DNA from: Oegoconia quadripuncta
Taxonomy: Eukaryota; Arthropoda; Insecta; Lepidoptera; Autostichidae
DNA: 64,000 nucleotides
Assembly (NCBI GenBank): GCA_949316235.1
Contig: OX438748.1
Location: forward strand, 34,528,836-34,592,835
Direction of reading: 5' to 3'
The translations under genes and the position numbers were made by a program. Below, piece after piece: positions 43,104 through 54,059 of the stretch; position 1 is the stretch's first letter, and each line of letters opens with the position of its first letter. A model generated the notes under the pieces. That model was not told the DNA's origin. It saw nothing but the letters and a program-made list of their open reading frames with translations, and searched no databases.

Positions 43104-43329
43104 GGTATTCTGTTTATACAATTTTTATATATGGATATCAATTCATGAATAGGTTATAATAGGTATTATGTAGGTATATTATGTATTGTATATCTATATA
43201 CTTGAGTTTATGTATGTATATTGCATAAGTATATATTTATTTCGTGTGTATATATTCTAGTGAAAGTAAGTTAAGTTCAGTTCTAATCAATACTCACAAT
43301 TTTACCTAAACTGTGAATGTTGATTTGCT

Positions 43330-43470
43330 TTGTGTACGCCCAGTCAATCTGTCTTTCGGCATTTACCTGGGTTGACCTGGACTTGGGACAAGTCCGCCTT
43401 TGTACTTAATTTTTATTTAGGTAGAAATAACTTTGTAAATTTTATAAAGTACAATAAAGCGTTTACAAAC
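43330..43470 (+). mobile_element. LINE-type 3' tail
   Basis: GGGACAAGTCCGCCTTTGTA ... TAAAGTACAATAAAGCGTTT. Confidence 0.4.
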
Positions 43471-43529
43471 AAACAAACCGTTCTCTAAACTTCCCAGCTG
43501 TTATGGCGCTACAATGGGATAGAAATATA

Positions 43530-43815
43530 AAGAATTTAAATAGACAACAATGGCTGGACCTCACGGGAAGACCGAAGACTCGCCAAAGCGGCAAATCCAG
43601 CAAAGAGTGGGCGCTTATATAAATAATTCGCCTTTCTAAGGCGCAACCTCGTTCACTAACAGGTCACGGTCATTACAACAAACATATGTTTAATATAGAT
43701 GTCATAGACAAGCTCCTGTGCGTGCATGGAGGCCGAGGAATCAGCCGCCCACGTGCTTTTGGAGTGCGAGATGGTGGCCACACATCGAGCCGCTCATCTC
43801 GGTGGACCGGAGTCA
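43530..43815 (+). mobile_element. LINE-5-like C-terminal remnant, frameshifted
   Basis: Forward: QPRSLTGHGHYNKHMFNIDV then, after a +1/-1 shift near 43.72 kb, CMEAEESAAHVLLECEMVAT. LTGHG---KH and C-EAEE-A-HVLLEC match the post-RNase H closing segment. It ends in an A-rich run. Confidence 0.7.
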
Positions 43816-43829
43816 AAAAAAAAAAAAAA

Positions 43830-44175
43830 ATCAAAAATCAAAAAGTGTTTTTATTTCGTAAGTTATAAGAATAACATTTGAAATCGTCATGACATACAGT
43901 TATCGCTCATTCACTAGGCAGTCTCCCCAGAGAAGAACGAGCAAGAAACTCCAGGGTTGCTCTTTTTAAATAAGTCAATACAAATACAATTTGAGATACC
44001 TAATTGTAAAATTTATGATTCGACAAAGAAAATAAGAATAAAATATACTGGATAATGGCGAGCGGTTCATGTCCGCGCATTCTTATCATCCAGATAGTCA
44101 GAAAGTTTATAATAGCCTTTGGCACATAGTTTCCGTTTAATGGTTGTTTTAAATTTATTTAAAGGCAAATTTCAC
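43830..44175 (-). mobile_element. LINE-3 3' end
   Basis: TTTTTATTTCGTAAGTTATA..., GAGAAGAACGAGCAAGAAAC, then CAGATAGTCAGAAAGTTTAT of the RT tail in reverse. Confidence 0.65.
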
Positions 44176-44363
44176 TCCCCGAAGCCTGTGGTAACATTCT
44201 AAAGTTGCTCGGCATCCTTCAGGAGCTTAGGTGGCAGTACTAAGTATTACCCTGCCCGCAAAGTCGCAGGAGCCAGATCGCCAACGAATACGCAGACTTC
44301 AAACATACTAGTAACACCTCTTTGGGGGATTAAAACTCGGGTCAACTGTAACCTCTCATTTAG

Positions 44364-44675
44364 TCGGTGGCTCAGTGGACGAGACACAGTCTCCCAATTT
44401 GGGAGGTCCAGGTTCGATCCCCAGGCAGGCCATGTACCAATGAGCTTTTAAATTTAATTTAATTACTAATGTGCATTTATCCGACTGCTCTTAAACGGTG
44501 AAGGAAAACATCGCGAGGAAATCTGTATGCCGGAGAAATAAAAATTCTAAGGCATGTGAAGTCCCGAACCAGCATTGGGCCAGCGTGGTAGAATATAGCC
44601 CATATTCCCTCATTATACGAGGGAAGGCCTATATCCCTGCAGTGGGATGTTTGCGGGTTGAGATGATATGATGTA
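44364..44675 (+). mobile_element. SINE-D, full length
   Basis: Head TCGGTGGCTCAGTGGACGAG (box A), box B GGTTCGATCCCC, then TTCCCTCATTATACGAGGGA and GCCTATATCCCTGCAGTGGG. The tRNA-like head is followed by an unrelated body. Confidence 0.8.
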
Positions 44676-45379
44676 CTGTAATAATAAACAAGGTAGGTAC
44701 CCAAGTTCGACTGTAACCCTCTTATTCGTAAAAGCTTATATACAAACGCTTTGTAAGCCTGTTTTAGTTAAAGTATGTTTTGTCACTTTCTTTCATTACA
44801 ACATTTCCTTATGAACGACAGAGACAAAACACACTTTAACTAAAACAGTCTTATAAAGAGTTTGTAATTTTTTTATGAATAACACGGTAATTCTTTATTG
44901 CCCGTCTAGGGTACATGAAATAAAGTTACTTTCTTAAATTTGAAAAGGGTGTGTTTGATACTGTTTGTAAAACACATTGAGGATAAAAGACAATGCGTCA
45001 TAGACGCCTACATATGACGGTGTCACGTCATAGTCTCATAGTGTCTGTATGTACAAATAATAAAATCGCAAGAAACCATCAATGAACCTCGTGGGATTTC
45101 CCAACGGAAAAACTACTGCAATCTGAGATGTTTACATCTGAAGTGTTCCTGAATTAAGCGTGCCAGCTGTTTGTCGAAATTGCTATAATAAATTCTTCCT
45201 ACACATTTCGTGACACTCGACACTGTGTATTTTATTACGTAAACAAATCAAAATTGCAGTTTTATTTCTATTTACCTCGTAAGATAAAGCCTAAATCTTA
45301 ATAGCAGGCAGAGAATAGTTGCATTTTAAAACCCAAAGTTACTTTTTTAATTTAATTTTTAAATGAGTTTGTATTTTTT
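44676..45379. other. no gene recognised
   Basis: Nothing matched apart from a short inverted pair around AAACTGTTTTAGTTAAAGT and AACTAAAACAGTCTTATAAA (44.76 and 44.84 kb). Confidence 0.35.
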
Positions 45380-45677
45380 TTGTGCACGACGGGTTCGTAC
45401 TTGACCTCAATCACACCTAATGTTAAGTGAAGATGAGGTCGAAGGTGGAACACATTTGGGGGACTGGTTATCTTATCTCTGACAACCGGAACACAACAAT
45501 GCTATTGACATTGCTGCTTCGCGGCAGATTTAGATAAGATAGTGGTAGCTAGCCAGGTGGACATTTAAAATGCGCTACCACCAATCAAACCGAGTACTTA
45601 AACAAACGACCAACGGAACCAACGACCTCCGAATCGTAAACCCAATGTTGTTTACATTAAGCCACGGAGGCAGTTAA
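45380..45677 (-). mobile_element. SINE-A with internal deletion
   Basis: TGTGCACGACGGGTTCGTAC to TTACATTAAGCCACGGAGGC. The CGTACTGACCCGGAAACCCC block and part of the box B region are missing. Confidence 0.82.
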
Positions 45678-45702
45678 GTTGAATGTAGGTTTTTCTTTTT
45701 TG

Positions 45703-45885
45703 TAAAGCATTCTGCGACTTTACTGAAGAATGACTTGACCATGACTAGACTCTGTATACGCCAAGTATACGACGAATTACTTGTTTTGACTGAGACTGAC
45801 TTATAAACTGAAGAATACGAAAAATAAGACATGGCTTAGATCCCTTTGCCTTCTCCGAGAGGAGTGAAAAAAACGAAAAACAAAT
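45703..45885 (+). mobile_element. retroposon R, 5'-truncated, A-rich tail
   Basis: TGTAAAGCATTCTGCGACTT to GAGGAGTGAAAAAAACGAAA. It is the 3' half of the copy at 46.27 kb and lies in opposite orientation about 400 bp away, making a large inverted repeat. Confidence 0.7.
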
Positions 45886-46269
45886 CTGACCTGCACTCCA
45901 GAAGCCTAAAAGCTAATATAATACTACTAACTAAATACCTAAATAGCTTTGGTGGGGATATTTTCCAGAATTCAGGATCACAAAAAATGTTTTATCAATA
46001 ATTTGAATTTCTTGAAAATAACCGTTATAAAAGATATTTAGGCAATTTTTATAATTAGCTTTTAGGCCACTCGAGTGCAGGTTAGAGCGATTTTTTTGGA
46101 TTTATTATGTATTTAAAAATTAATTTATTCAATGAGATCGCCACAGGACAGAATAAACCCTCTTAATGTGAATACTCCAAAAATTATAAAATAGCGTAAT
46201 TTTCAATAATTGTGGGTACACGGATAGAATATTTTTTTAATGTATCTGGAGGGTTTGCTGTAATCGATT

Positions 46270-46690
46270 TTGCCTACTACTTTTTTTTTTCGTTTCGTTC
46301 TCTCCTCTAGGAGAAGGCAAAGGGATCTAGCCCATAACAGCCATGTCTTATTTCTCTTATTTCTTCAGTTTGTAAGTCAGTCTCAGTTAAAACAAGTAAT
46401 TCGTCGTATAGGTACTTGGCGTATACAGAGTCTAGTCACGGTCAAGTCATTCTTCAGTAAAGTGGCAGAATGCTTTACAAAAGATTTTGGCGGCTTCTTG
46501 TGGGAACCCGAAAGCTCCGTTACGCACTTTAATTTACACTTCCCTGCACTTGTACACCATCACTAACGTTTGCTGCACAATATTCTGCCATTATTAAGCT
46601 TCAAAAGTTAGAATGCACAAATTATAAGAATTATAAAGAAAAATGCTACTTCACTCGCCGAGTTCCCGCCAAAAAAGCCTTGCCTACTAC
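46270..46690 (-). mobile_element. retroposon R, full length, poly(A) tail, 13-bp target duplication
   Basis: In reverse: GGCTTTTTTGGCGGGAACTC at the 5' end, TTGCCTTCTCCTAGAGGAGA near the 3' end and an A-rich tail. It is flanked on both sides by TTGCCTACTACTT, which fits target-primed insertion. There is no box A/B, so it is not a tRNA-derived SINE; a retrocopied short transcript or a novel SINE is possible. A 98-codon plus-strand frame across it is antisense noise. Confidence 0.7.
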
Positions 46691-46894
46691 TTCTTTCTTG
46701 AGTATTGGAGGTTCTTTCCGCAGAAAGGTTAAGTTTTTTTTTATTATTTTTACTAACAAAATTATTTTTTGAAATACTTTGGACCTGCAAAATCAAGTGT
46801 TGAACGCATCATGACTATAAATTACGAGTAGTCAATAATTAAATGTAGCCTGCTCATTTGTCCCAGCATTTTTGTTCGCGGATTTCAGCTTCCA

Positions 46895-47160
46895 CGACTC
46901 AAAGTCAAAAAGTTTTATTTTGTAGGTACACAGAGTACCTTAAAACAGTCAATTTTACATTTTTTAAGCTACTGCTTGTTCAAAATGCAATTTTCCCCTG
47001 AGAAGAACAAGCAAGAAACTCGAAGGGTTGCTCTTTTAAAATCAGGCTTTGATTTTACATAAAGATTTTTATGTTACAAAAAGGTTTTTATATTTCATTA
47101 TTAATTGTGAAATAGCCTGGCATGCGAACGATCTGATTATGTCCAGGGATTATGTACTTC
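46895..47160 (-). mobile_element. LINE-3 3' end
   Basis: AGTTTTATTTTGTAGGTACA, GAAGAACAAGCAAGAAACTC and GCGAACGATCTGATTATGTC. Confidence 0.7.
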
Positions 47161-48544
47161 AGGTTCAAACTAAGATTACGATGTCATTCTTTATTTGAAT
47201 ATTGTTTCGTAACATTGGATGATTGGTGACGTTGGAAGTAGCGAAACCTTCCCGGTGGTATAGTACCACATGACAAACATGCCAAGGTTTACTAATTATA
47301 TCGGTTTATCCAAGGTAAGTCTGTAACAAATACACGGCCAATCTATATGTAGACGTCATATTACCCCTTTTCCATCATCTATGCCACCATCTAATTTATA
47401 TGCGTATTACATTACCCGCTTTATAGTTCCAATGAACTTGTTCGATGTCATATCTTCGCCAGTTTTATGGTCCTTCTGAGATTGAGCGAGACACTTGCCA
47501 TTTTCTTTTATTTCTAGGGAACGTGTATAGAATGGTGCCAGTAAAGTGTTTTATGTGATTGGCAAAATTTAACAAACGACAGTGACTGTTGAGAAAGTTG
47601 GAACATGGTTCAATAGAAATTTGAATATAGAACTCGTTTTTTTTTAATTTGACAGCTGTCAGTTGAAAGCGATTTTCCCTAGGGCTGAAAAGTATTACTT
47701 CAGATCTACTTTCCGAGTAATGAAAAATATAATTCTAAAGTGTGTTTTGTTCTTGGAAATAAATAACCTCTATCTATAAATCGGTTAGGTAAGCACGGCG
47801 AAAAAATTGGCTTAAAATATTCAAAGGTTCGGCGGCGAATTATCGATTAGCGAATCGTTAGTTGTTGAAAAGTTGTACGACGAATGTTTGTTTGTCTTGT
47901 CGACGAAACGTGCGCTGGGGAAAGATATGATGCAGAAATGTTTTGTACATACATATCTAATACAAATACAAAATATTATATGTTTTCAAAATTTTCAGTT
48001 CACTTTTTTATCTTGTATACAGTCAATTTCAAAGTATGTTCGAGCAAAGGAAGAGCGAGGCCTCCTGGTACAAGTATCCTAAATACTTAAAAGGCTGGTC
48101 TCAACCTCTGATTACAATAATGTACGACTGTAATTTGAAAATAAAGATTTTTGTATTTTGTATTTTGTATACGAAATATTGTGTTGACGAGCAGTCTGAT
48201 GAAGAAACGAATTCCGGAGTCCAGTTCCAGACTCAAAGAGGGTTTAGGACCCGATAGAAATACTATACCTAAAACAAGCTACAGAATTGTTAAAAACCAT
48301 TTTTATTTGAGAACATATCGTTCTACAAAATCTCAGGAACTTTGAAATTATAGGAAGTTACACCACAAAATTTGCGTATTCCTACTGGACTATAAGCCGT
48401 TTTGAAGATATTTAGTTTAAAAACACAACTACGTTCTGGTTTATAAAACTGATTTGGATTGATTTTATTTTCTATATGATATAATCGCCTGTTTTCTCTG
48501 GGGTTTACTAAATTTTCAATTTATACTTTTTTTAAATTTTTTTT
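47161..48544. other. no gene recognised
   Basis: Several overlapping frames of 60-75 codons at 47.87-48.35 kb share sequence in different frames without a family motif. AAAATAAAGATTTTTGTATT near 48.14 kb looks like a retroposon end. Confidence 0.35.
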
Positions 48545-48885
48545 TATTGTTAACTGGATACGCGTTTGACAACAATCTCACCTGATGGGAAGTGACGATG
48601 TGGCCGAAGATGAAGCACGCGATCTCAGTAGATGCCTATTCACCCTGCTCTTGAAGATCCCAAGATTGTAGGATTCAGGAAAGACTGACGCCGGAAGGGA
48701 GTTCCATGCCTTGGCTGTTCGCATTATGAATGAAGAGTCGAACCGCTTAGTGCGAATGTTCGGTATGTTAACTACATACGGGTGGAATCCCTCCCCGCGC
48801 CTAGTAGTCCGAAGATGAAATGGCGATGGTGGAATATCTTGTGTAATTCCAACGCAATTTTGTAATCGACACGACATTTTGCAGG
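48545..48885 (-). mobile_element. LINE-2 3' end with RT C-terminus
   Basis: The reverse frame reads IPPSPFHLRTTRRGEGFHPY then NIPNIRTKRFDSSFIMRTAK and WNSLPASVFPESYNLGIFKS, ending at the TGACGATGTGG... tail. Very close to the 61.9-kb copy. Confidence 0.78.
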
Positions 48886-49159
48886 TTCATTCACCACCAT
48901 AGCAATTGGTGTACAATAAATCCTTGATGGGTTATCGTTAGATATATAAAATCGATTACACTTGATGAAGTGTAATCAATGGCCCGTTTGAGCTGAGACT
49001 GGATATGCACTTCTGAGCCCGATCATACATACTCATAATTCATTATTCCCATAAACTTCAATAGGAGCTCTTGGACACGTCAATATCCATAAATAAAACA
49101 ATTGAGGATAATGAAATGATAGGGATCGAATCAGAGAAGAGATCCGTAGGTAATTAATT

Positions 49160-49375
49160 AGTAATAATAATAAATATCCTTAGAAATACACACAGCGCCA
49201 TCTAATTCCATAGTAAGCAACTGGCTTGTTTTTTTTTTTTTTATAAGTGGGCGGCGAATGAGCATGCGGGTCACTGGGTCATTGTGTTGTGGATACCAGA
49301 TGGTTGATATAAAAAAAAAAGTTTTGGTATAGTGGTCAGAGTTGCTAACCACTAACACCAAACAGGTCGTCAAAT
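49160..49375 (-). mobile_element. SINE-C with a nested LINE-1 tail
   Basis: AATATCCTTAGAAATACACA...CCATCTAATTCCATAGTAAG, then TTTTATAAGTGGGCGGCGAA...GAGCATGCGGGTCACTGGGT (LINE-1 3' end), then TTGTGGATACCAGATGGTTG resumes SINE-C; it ends CACCAAACAGGTCGTC. Confidence 0.7.
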
Positions 49376-49574
49376 ACCAAACAGTCATTGACATAGCCCA
49401 GCGGATTAGTAAGTTGAAGTGGCAGTGACCAGGGCACATAGCTCGAAGAACTGATGGTGAGCGGGGCATTAAAGGTCTCGAGTGAAGATCGCGTAGCGTA
49501 GGACCTTCACTAGTCACAAAGGGAACAGACGATTTGATACATTTTTGAAAATCTAATACATGTCAAAAAAAATA

Positions 49575-50030
49575 TAGCATCATTTAGGAAAAATTGTGAT
49601 GAACATGATGGCAATACAAGAAATAAAGATAAATTTGAGGGTCACATAAGTCGCCTCCACAAAGTCAGTAATTCATTCAAAGGACTATGTATACGCTTTT
49701 TCTATAACGTTCCTGTATATATACAAAATCTTCCTTTCAATAAATTTAAAGATACTATAAAACAGAAACTTATTATGAAAGCATATTATAAAATATCAGA
49801 TTATTTAGATGATAAACATTCATGGACATGAACAGCCCGTTCGCATAACCAGGCTATTTCACAATTAATAATAAAATTAATAATTTTGTAATATAAAAAC
49901 CTTTTTTTAAAAAAAGAGCAATCTCTCGAGTTTCTTGCTTGTTCTTCTCAGGGGAAAATTTCCTTTTAAACAAGCAGTAGCTTTAAAAATGTAAAATCTG
50001 ACGCATTTTTTATTTGATTTGATTTGATAA
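49575..50030 (+). mobile_element. LINE-3, most complete RT C-terminus in the window
   Basis: The forward frame reads SFRKNCDEHDGNTRNKDKFE then GHISRLHKVSNSFKGLCIRF, FYNVPVYIQNLPFNKFKDTI and KAYYKISDYLDDKHSW before a stop; about 200 bp of UTR follows. This gives the longest view of the LINE-3 protein end. The catalytic RT core is absent. Confidence 0.72.
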
Positions 50031-50397
50031 AGATCGCGGGAAATAGGAACCGAAAAAAATTTTTTTTTTTAATTAAATTACAGCTTCATAGCATCAGTGA
50101 AATTGTTTGAAATAACCGAATTTCTCATGAAATCAATTCTTTTGTCTGTCCGTTCCCCGAACGTTTATCGTTTACGTTAATTAGCGGCGATAATGTACGA
50201 GTAAATAATTACTCTGTATGACTCGGCCGATTTGTGTGCGAGATCTTGTTCCACACTCGACGTGTCCGAGGAAATGTTTCTTTTGAAATAATAATTTGGC
50301 AAATGACTTGTGTTATCGAGTGTACAACCTTGTCTTCTGAAAACACAATGTAGTTGGATTTGTAAAGAGTTCACAGAAACTTCACACAAAATGAAAT

Positions 50398-50920
50398 TAA
50401 AAGTAACTATTTAAAGACCAAAAAACACGACAGCATATTTTGTATTTTGCGGACGCCATGTTGGATGTTTTACTATAAAATGTATCCTATTTATTTATTT
50501 ATTTACAATTATAAGTATACAGTTTTACACTAAAACACTTATAAGTTATTCGACAAGAGACACACAAAGATTAACGATATTCATAATATTGGCACAAGAA
50601 CGAATACAAATATTTTTCGATGACCGTCAGATCATCCGCAAATATGTCAACATTTTGGATCTCTTTCGTAAAGTTATTAATTATATCAATAGCTCTAGCG
50701 GAGGGCGAGTTTCTGGTGTGTTTAGTTCGAAGTCCATCAAGTGTAGCAAAGAGCCTGTGGCGTCTGCGACCCGCGCGCATGTATTGCTGCGGATCTAACG
50801 ATACCATGAACTTCGAAATCGGTCAAGCCGTTTGGGCTACAGGATGTGCCAAAGGAACGCACATACATACATAAATACATACATACATATACTCGAAAAA
50901 CAATACCCTCCTTCCTTGGG
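50398..50920 (-). repeat. dispersed repeat E, fuller copy
   Basis: Right part CAAAGGAACGCACATACATA, left part TTTTGCGGACGCCATGTTGG. In reverse a frame reads LDPQQYMRAGRRRHRLFATL and DIINNFTKEIQNVDIFADDL. I do not recognise the family; the FADDL is not in an RT context. Confidence 0.45.
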
Positions 50921-51427
50921 CAGTCGGGTAATGACTTTACCTTTGCGTTTTTTGTTTTTTTCCTTTGTCCTATTTTCTTGTATATAAATACCATTTTAAT
51001 ATTATTTGTGCGCACACGTGGAGCAGTCGGATTCGTTTCGAATGTCTGGCGCGCTCGGTCCTTGGATGGGTGACCACTAGTGGCATTTTAATGTATCAAT
51101 ATACCGGATGAGTTATTTACTATAAGGAAAGATATAGTTAGGGCATATTAGTTAAGTGAAATGGCGCTATTCGTAGGGTTAAATAGAGAGTTTACGGGCT
51201 GAGATGATGAAGCGCCATATTGCAAATTATATGTATTGTTTTCATTCCCAAATGGCTGTACTAACCTTGCCAAAAGGAAGGACCAAATACCTAGTGTCAT
51301 ATAAAGACTCTATGAAATAACATAACTAGGTACTTACTACAAGATTCTCACAATGGTCATATTTCTATGAGAACAGACGGGCAATTTATTAAAGCAATAT
51401 TTGGAAATTTTACAAACTATTTATTTC

Positions 51428-51625
51428 GTACTAGCTTTCGCCTGTGTGAAATGACTTTCCAACGGGAACTACTAATTTTAACGGGTTAATTTTACTAATT
51501 TTATCCTATGTCTTAATTCAGGGTATACTCTCTCTATATACCAAATTTCATTCAAATCCGTTCATCTGTTTCGCCGTGATTGAGCAATAAACAAACATCT
51601 AAAACTCTCGCATTTATAGTATGAA
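51428..51625 (+). repeat. dispersed repeat, GCGACTTCGT family (diverged start)
   Basis: TAATTCAGGGTATACTCTCT, ATTTCATTCAAATCCGTTCA and TCGCATTTATAGTATGAATT. Confidence 0.6.
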
Positions 51626-51659
51626 TTAGATAAATGAATATGAATTATACAAAACAAGC

Positions 51660-51850
51660 TTTACCAAACTTGAGCAAGGATGATTCCTTGCTTATAATCC
51701 AGATAGTCAGAAATTTTTAATAGCCTTTTGTAAATAATATCTGTTTTATTGTGGTTTTCAATTTATTTAAAGGCAAATTATGAATATCAAACTGGAACTT
51801 TATTATAAGATAGATTGCCCCTTAAATCACTTAGTGACTTTGTGTAAACA
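51660..51850 (-). mobile_element. LINE-3 RT C-terminal remnant
   Basis: In reverse: VPV-IHNLPLNKLKTTIK-like reading followed by AKGYYKNF-DYL; interrupted by stops. Confidence 0.5.
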
Positions 51851-52007
51851 TCAACATTTAGTTGTTACTATTTTTCTTAAGCAATTCTAGTTTTTTCTTA
51901 CATCCATTAAATTGCTTAACTTCGCTAATCGAAAACAATAAGCGACTACGCAACGAGTTCAGTAACAAATAGATCAAGCCCAAACATTTCATAAAATATA
52001 TAAAAAA

Positions 52008-52205
52008 CTAAATATTTCGGACACTTACGCCAATCATCTAGTTCTAAGCTAAGCAAGGCTTATCTATGGATACTAGATAACGGATAAACATACATAAATA
52101 TTTAGATAAACATCCGTGACTCGGGAATAAATCTTCGTAATCATTACACAAACCTTTAGCCCTTAGTTACACTGACACTGTCACTTCACCAACCGGTCGT
52201 CAAAT
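52008..52205 (-). mobile_element. SINE-B with head deletion
   Basis: AAATATTTCGGACACTTACG to CACCAACCGGTCGTCAAA. The box B segment is missing. Confidence 0.75.
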
Positions 52206-52639
52206 TGTTTTCTTATTTTGTTAAATGTTTCTTGATTGTGCAATGCATGCAATATTAGTTGCCCGTTTAGTCTATCGCTCCTTTTGCAACAATAAACGAT
52301 ACGAAGTTATGCTTGGTTATTGTTTGTTTACTGTACACGATACATATTTGTCGAGTTTTGTAAGGATTTGCTGTCCAATGTTTGGTTCTAACCAACAAGT
52401 CTCTACACATGAGTGTCGGCAAAATCGACTGAGATACTTCATAAATTGTAAGCTCTGTGAAATACTGTTTCACTTATCTCGTGGATATTGTCTGTGTGTA
52501 TACTTAATGCGTAGGCATTGTTAATAATTTAACTATGTACAGTCGGCAACACAATTAAGGTAGCAGGCTTAAATTTTGTTATATGCATGGTCGGGAGTGT
52601 ATTGGTTGGATTTTATAATATTTTGCTTTACATCATAAT

Positions 52640-52850
52640 CGGTGTACTATATCACACGCCATTGTGGATCGCTACTCTTGCCTTGCTTACAATGACTGAC
52701 TGCCCACAATGGTACGCAAGGCCCAATTCAAACAGTTTCCTGCTTTCCATCTCCTTTGCATTATCTTCCTTGCATTTGCCGTCTTTAGTAAACATACTTC
52801 CAAATAACACAAATTCCTTCACCTGTTCTACTTTTACCATGGGCTAAAAT
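52640..52850 (-). mobile_element. RTE-like LINE: RT thumb-region fragment
   Basis: The reverse frame reads VKVEQVKEFVLFGSMFTKDG then KCKEDNAKEMESRK and SKARVAIHNGV. (V)xxFxxLGSxFTxDGk...Sk-aR-aiHNGV is the standard block just after the catalytic core of RTE-type RTs. Confidence 0.72.
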
Positions 52851-52943
52851 GTAATGTTATGATAGATGGCTAGAATATGTATGCGTTAGGACGCTTCTGC
52901 TACAGCAATCGACTTCTATGGCATTCATTGCCACTTTTTTAAA

Positions 52944-53275
52944 CCGCCTCCGCGGCTCAATGTAAACAACATTGGATTTACGATTCGGATGTCGAGGGTT
53001 CGATCCCCAGCGGGGTACATGTTTAAGTACTCGGTTTCGTTGGTGGTAGGGCATTTTAAATGTCCGCCTGGCTAGCTACCACCATCTTATCTACATCTGC
53101 CGCCAAGTAGCAATGTTAATAGCATTGTTGTGTTCCGGTTGTCAGAGATAAGATAGCCAGTCACCCAATTGTGTTGGGGTGTCCGGGTCAGTACGCTTCC
53201 ACCTTCGCCCTTATCTTCACTTAACATCAGGTGTGATTGAGGTCAAGTACGAACCCGTCGTGCATAAAATAAAAT
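52944..53275 (+). mobile_element. SINE-A, full length, adjacent to the retrovirus
   Basis: CCGCCTCCGCGGCTCAATGT to CGTCGTGCATAAAATAAAAT, followed by a (TA)n tract. The retroviral insertion begins about 45 bp after its tail. Confidence 0.86.
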
Positions 53276-53319
53276 ATATATATATATATATATATATTAC
53301 ATTCAATCTTCTTGTGTTC

Positions 53320-53544
53320 TGTTACGGAGCGGGTCCAAGAGATGTTTTTAAAAAAAAGAAATATTACTGAAACTGAAATTTAATTATAGAAATTATTAAA
53401 ATCAATTATACAGGTGCCTACTACGAAGTTCAAACCCAGTCTGACATGTAAAACCTAAAATCAATAATGCATCCGCAATCGATGGGAACTGCAACGTTAG
53501 CAATTATATTTATTATATGCTGAAGGGTTATTTCCATTATAACA
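53320..53544 (-). repeat. 3' LTR of the endogenous retrovirus
   Basis: 225 bp, TG...CA ends in element orientation (TGTTATAATGGAAATAACCC at the start, CCGCTCCGTAACA at the end). It contains TATAATAAATATAA about 25 bp in, covering possible TATA and AATAAA signals. No difference from the 5' LTR was seen. Confidence 0.95.
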
Positions 53545-53556
53545 ACCCCCCCTTTA
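53545..53556 (-). promoter_or_regulatory. polypurine tract
   Basis: In element orientation TTAAAGGGGGGGT abuts the 3' LTR, the expected plus-strand DNA priming site. Confidence 0.85.
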
Positions 53557-54059
53557 AGACTGAACATCACCCTTTTCAGTGATGTGAAAGGAAACTTGAT
53601 ATTTCATGCATAAGGTTTGAACTTCATTTACAAATAAAATTCTAAATTATGGAAAAATAGAAAGCGAAAGATTATTATATATTATAGACAAGTAGTTATT
53701 TTGTTCAGTATCTTATCTTAATCTTATTCTAACTTCTATGAGTAATTTAACAAAATGTATAATATCTAAGACTGCCATATTATATGGACCAAAATTTATT
53801 TTTATCGAATAAAACAAGTTATCATTAAAATAAGAATTTATGAGGTAAATTAGAATTTATATTTTTGTTTATTTATTTAAGTATTAATTTATTTAACACC
53901 ATATAGTATTTATTTATTTATTTTATCTAAATAGCATGGTTAATACAACAATAGAAACAAAGAACTAACAAAAAATCTTTAAAATCTCGTAAAATATATT
54001 TATCTAAAAGGTGTCAATAGAAATAGTAATCTAAATTATTTGTATAATTAAATATAACA
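53557..54059 (-). other. 3' untranslated region of the endogenous retrovirus
   Basis: About 500 bp of AT-rich sequence with TTTATTTATTTA runs between the env stop and the polypurine tract; no frame. Confidence 0.6.

Noticed and set aside
50571..50807. FADDL motif resembling a reverse transcriptase active site
   Set aside because: None of the other RT blocks lie at the right distance and the frame belongs to dispersed repeat E.
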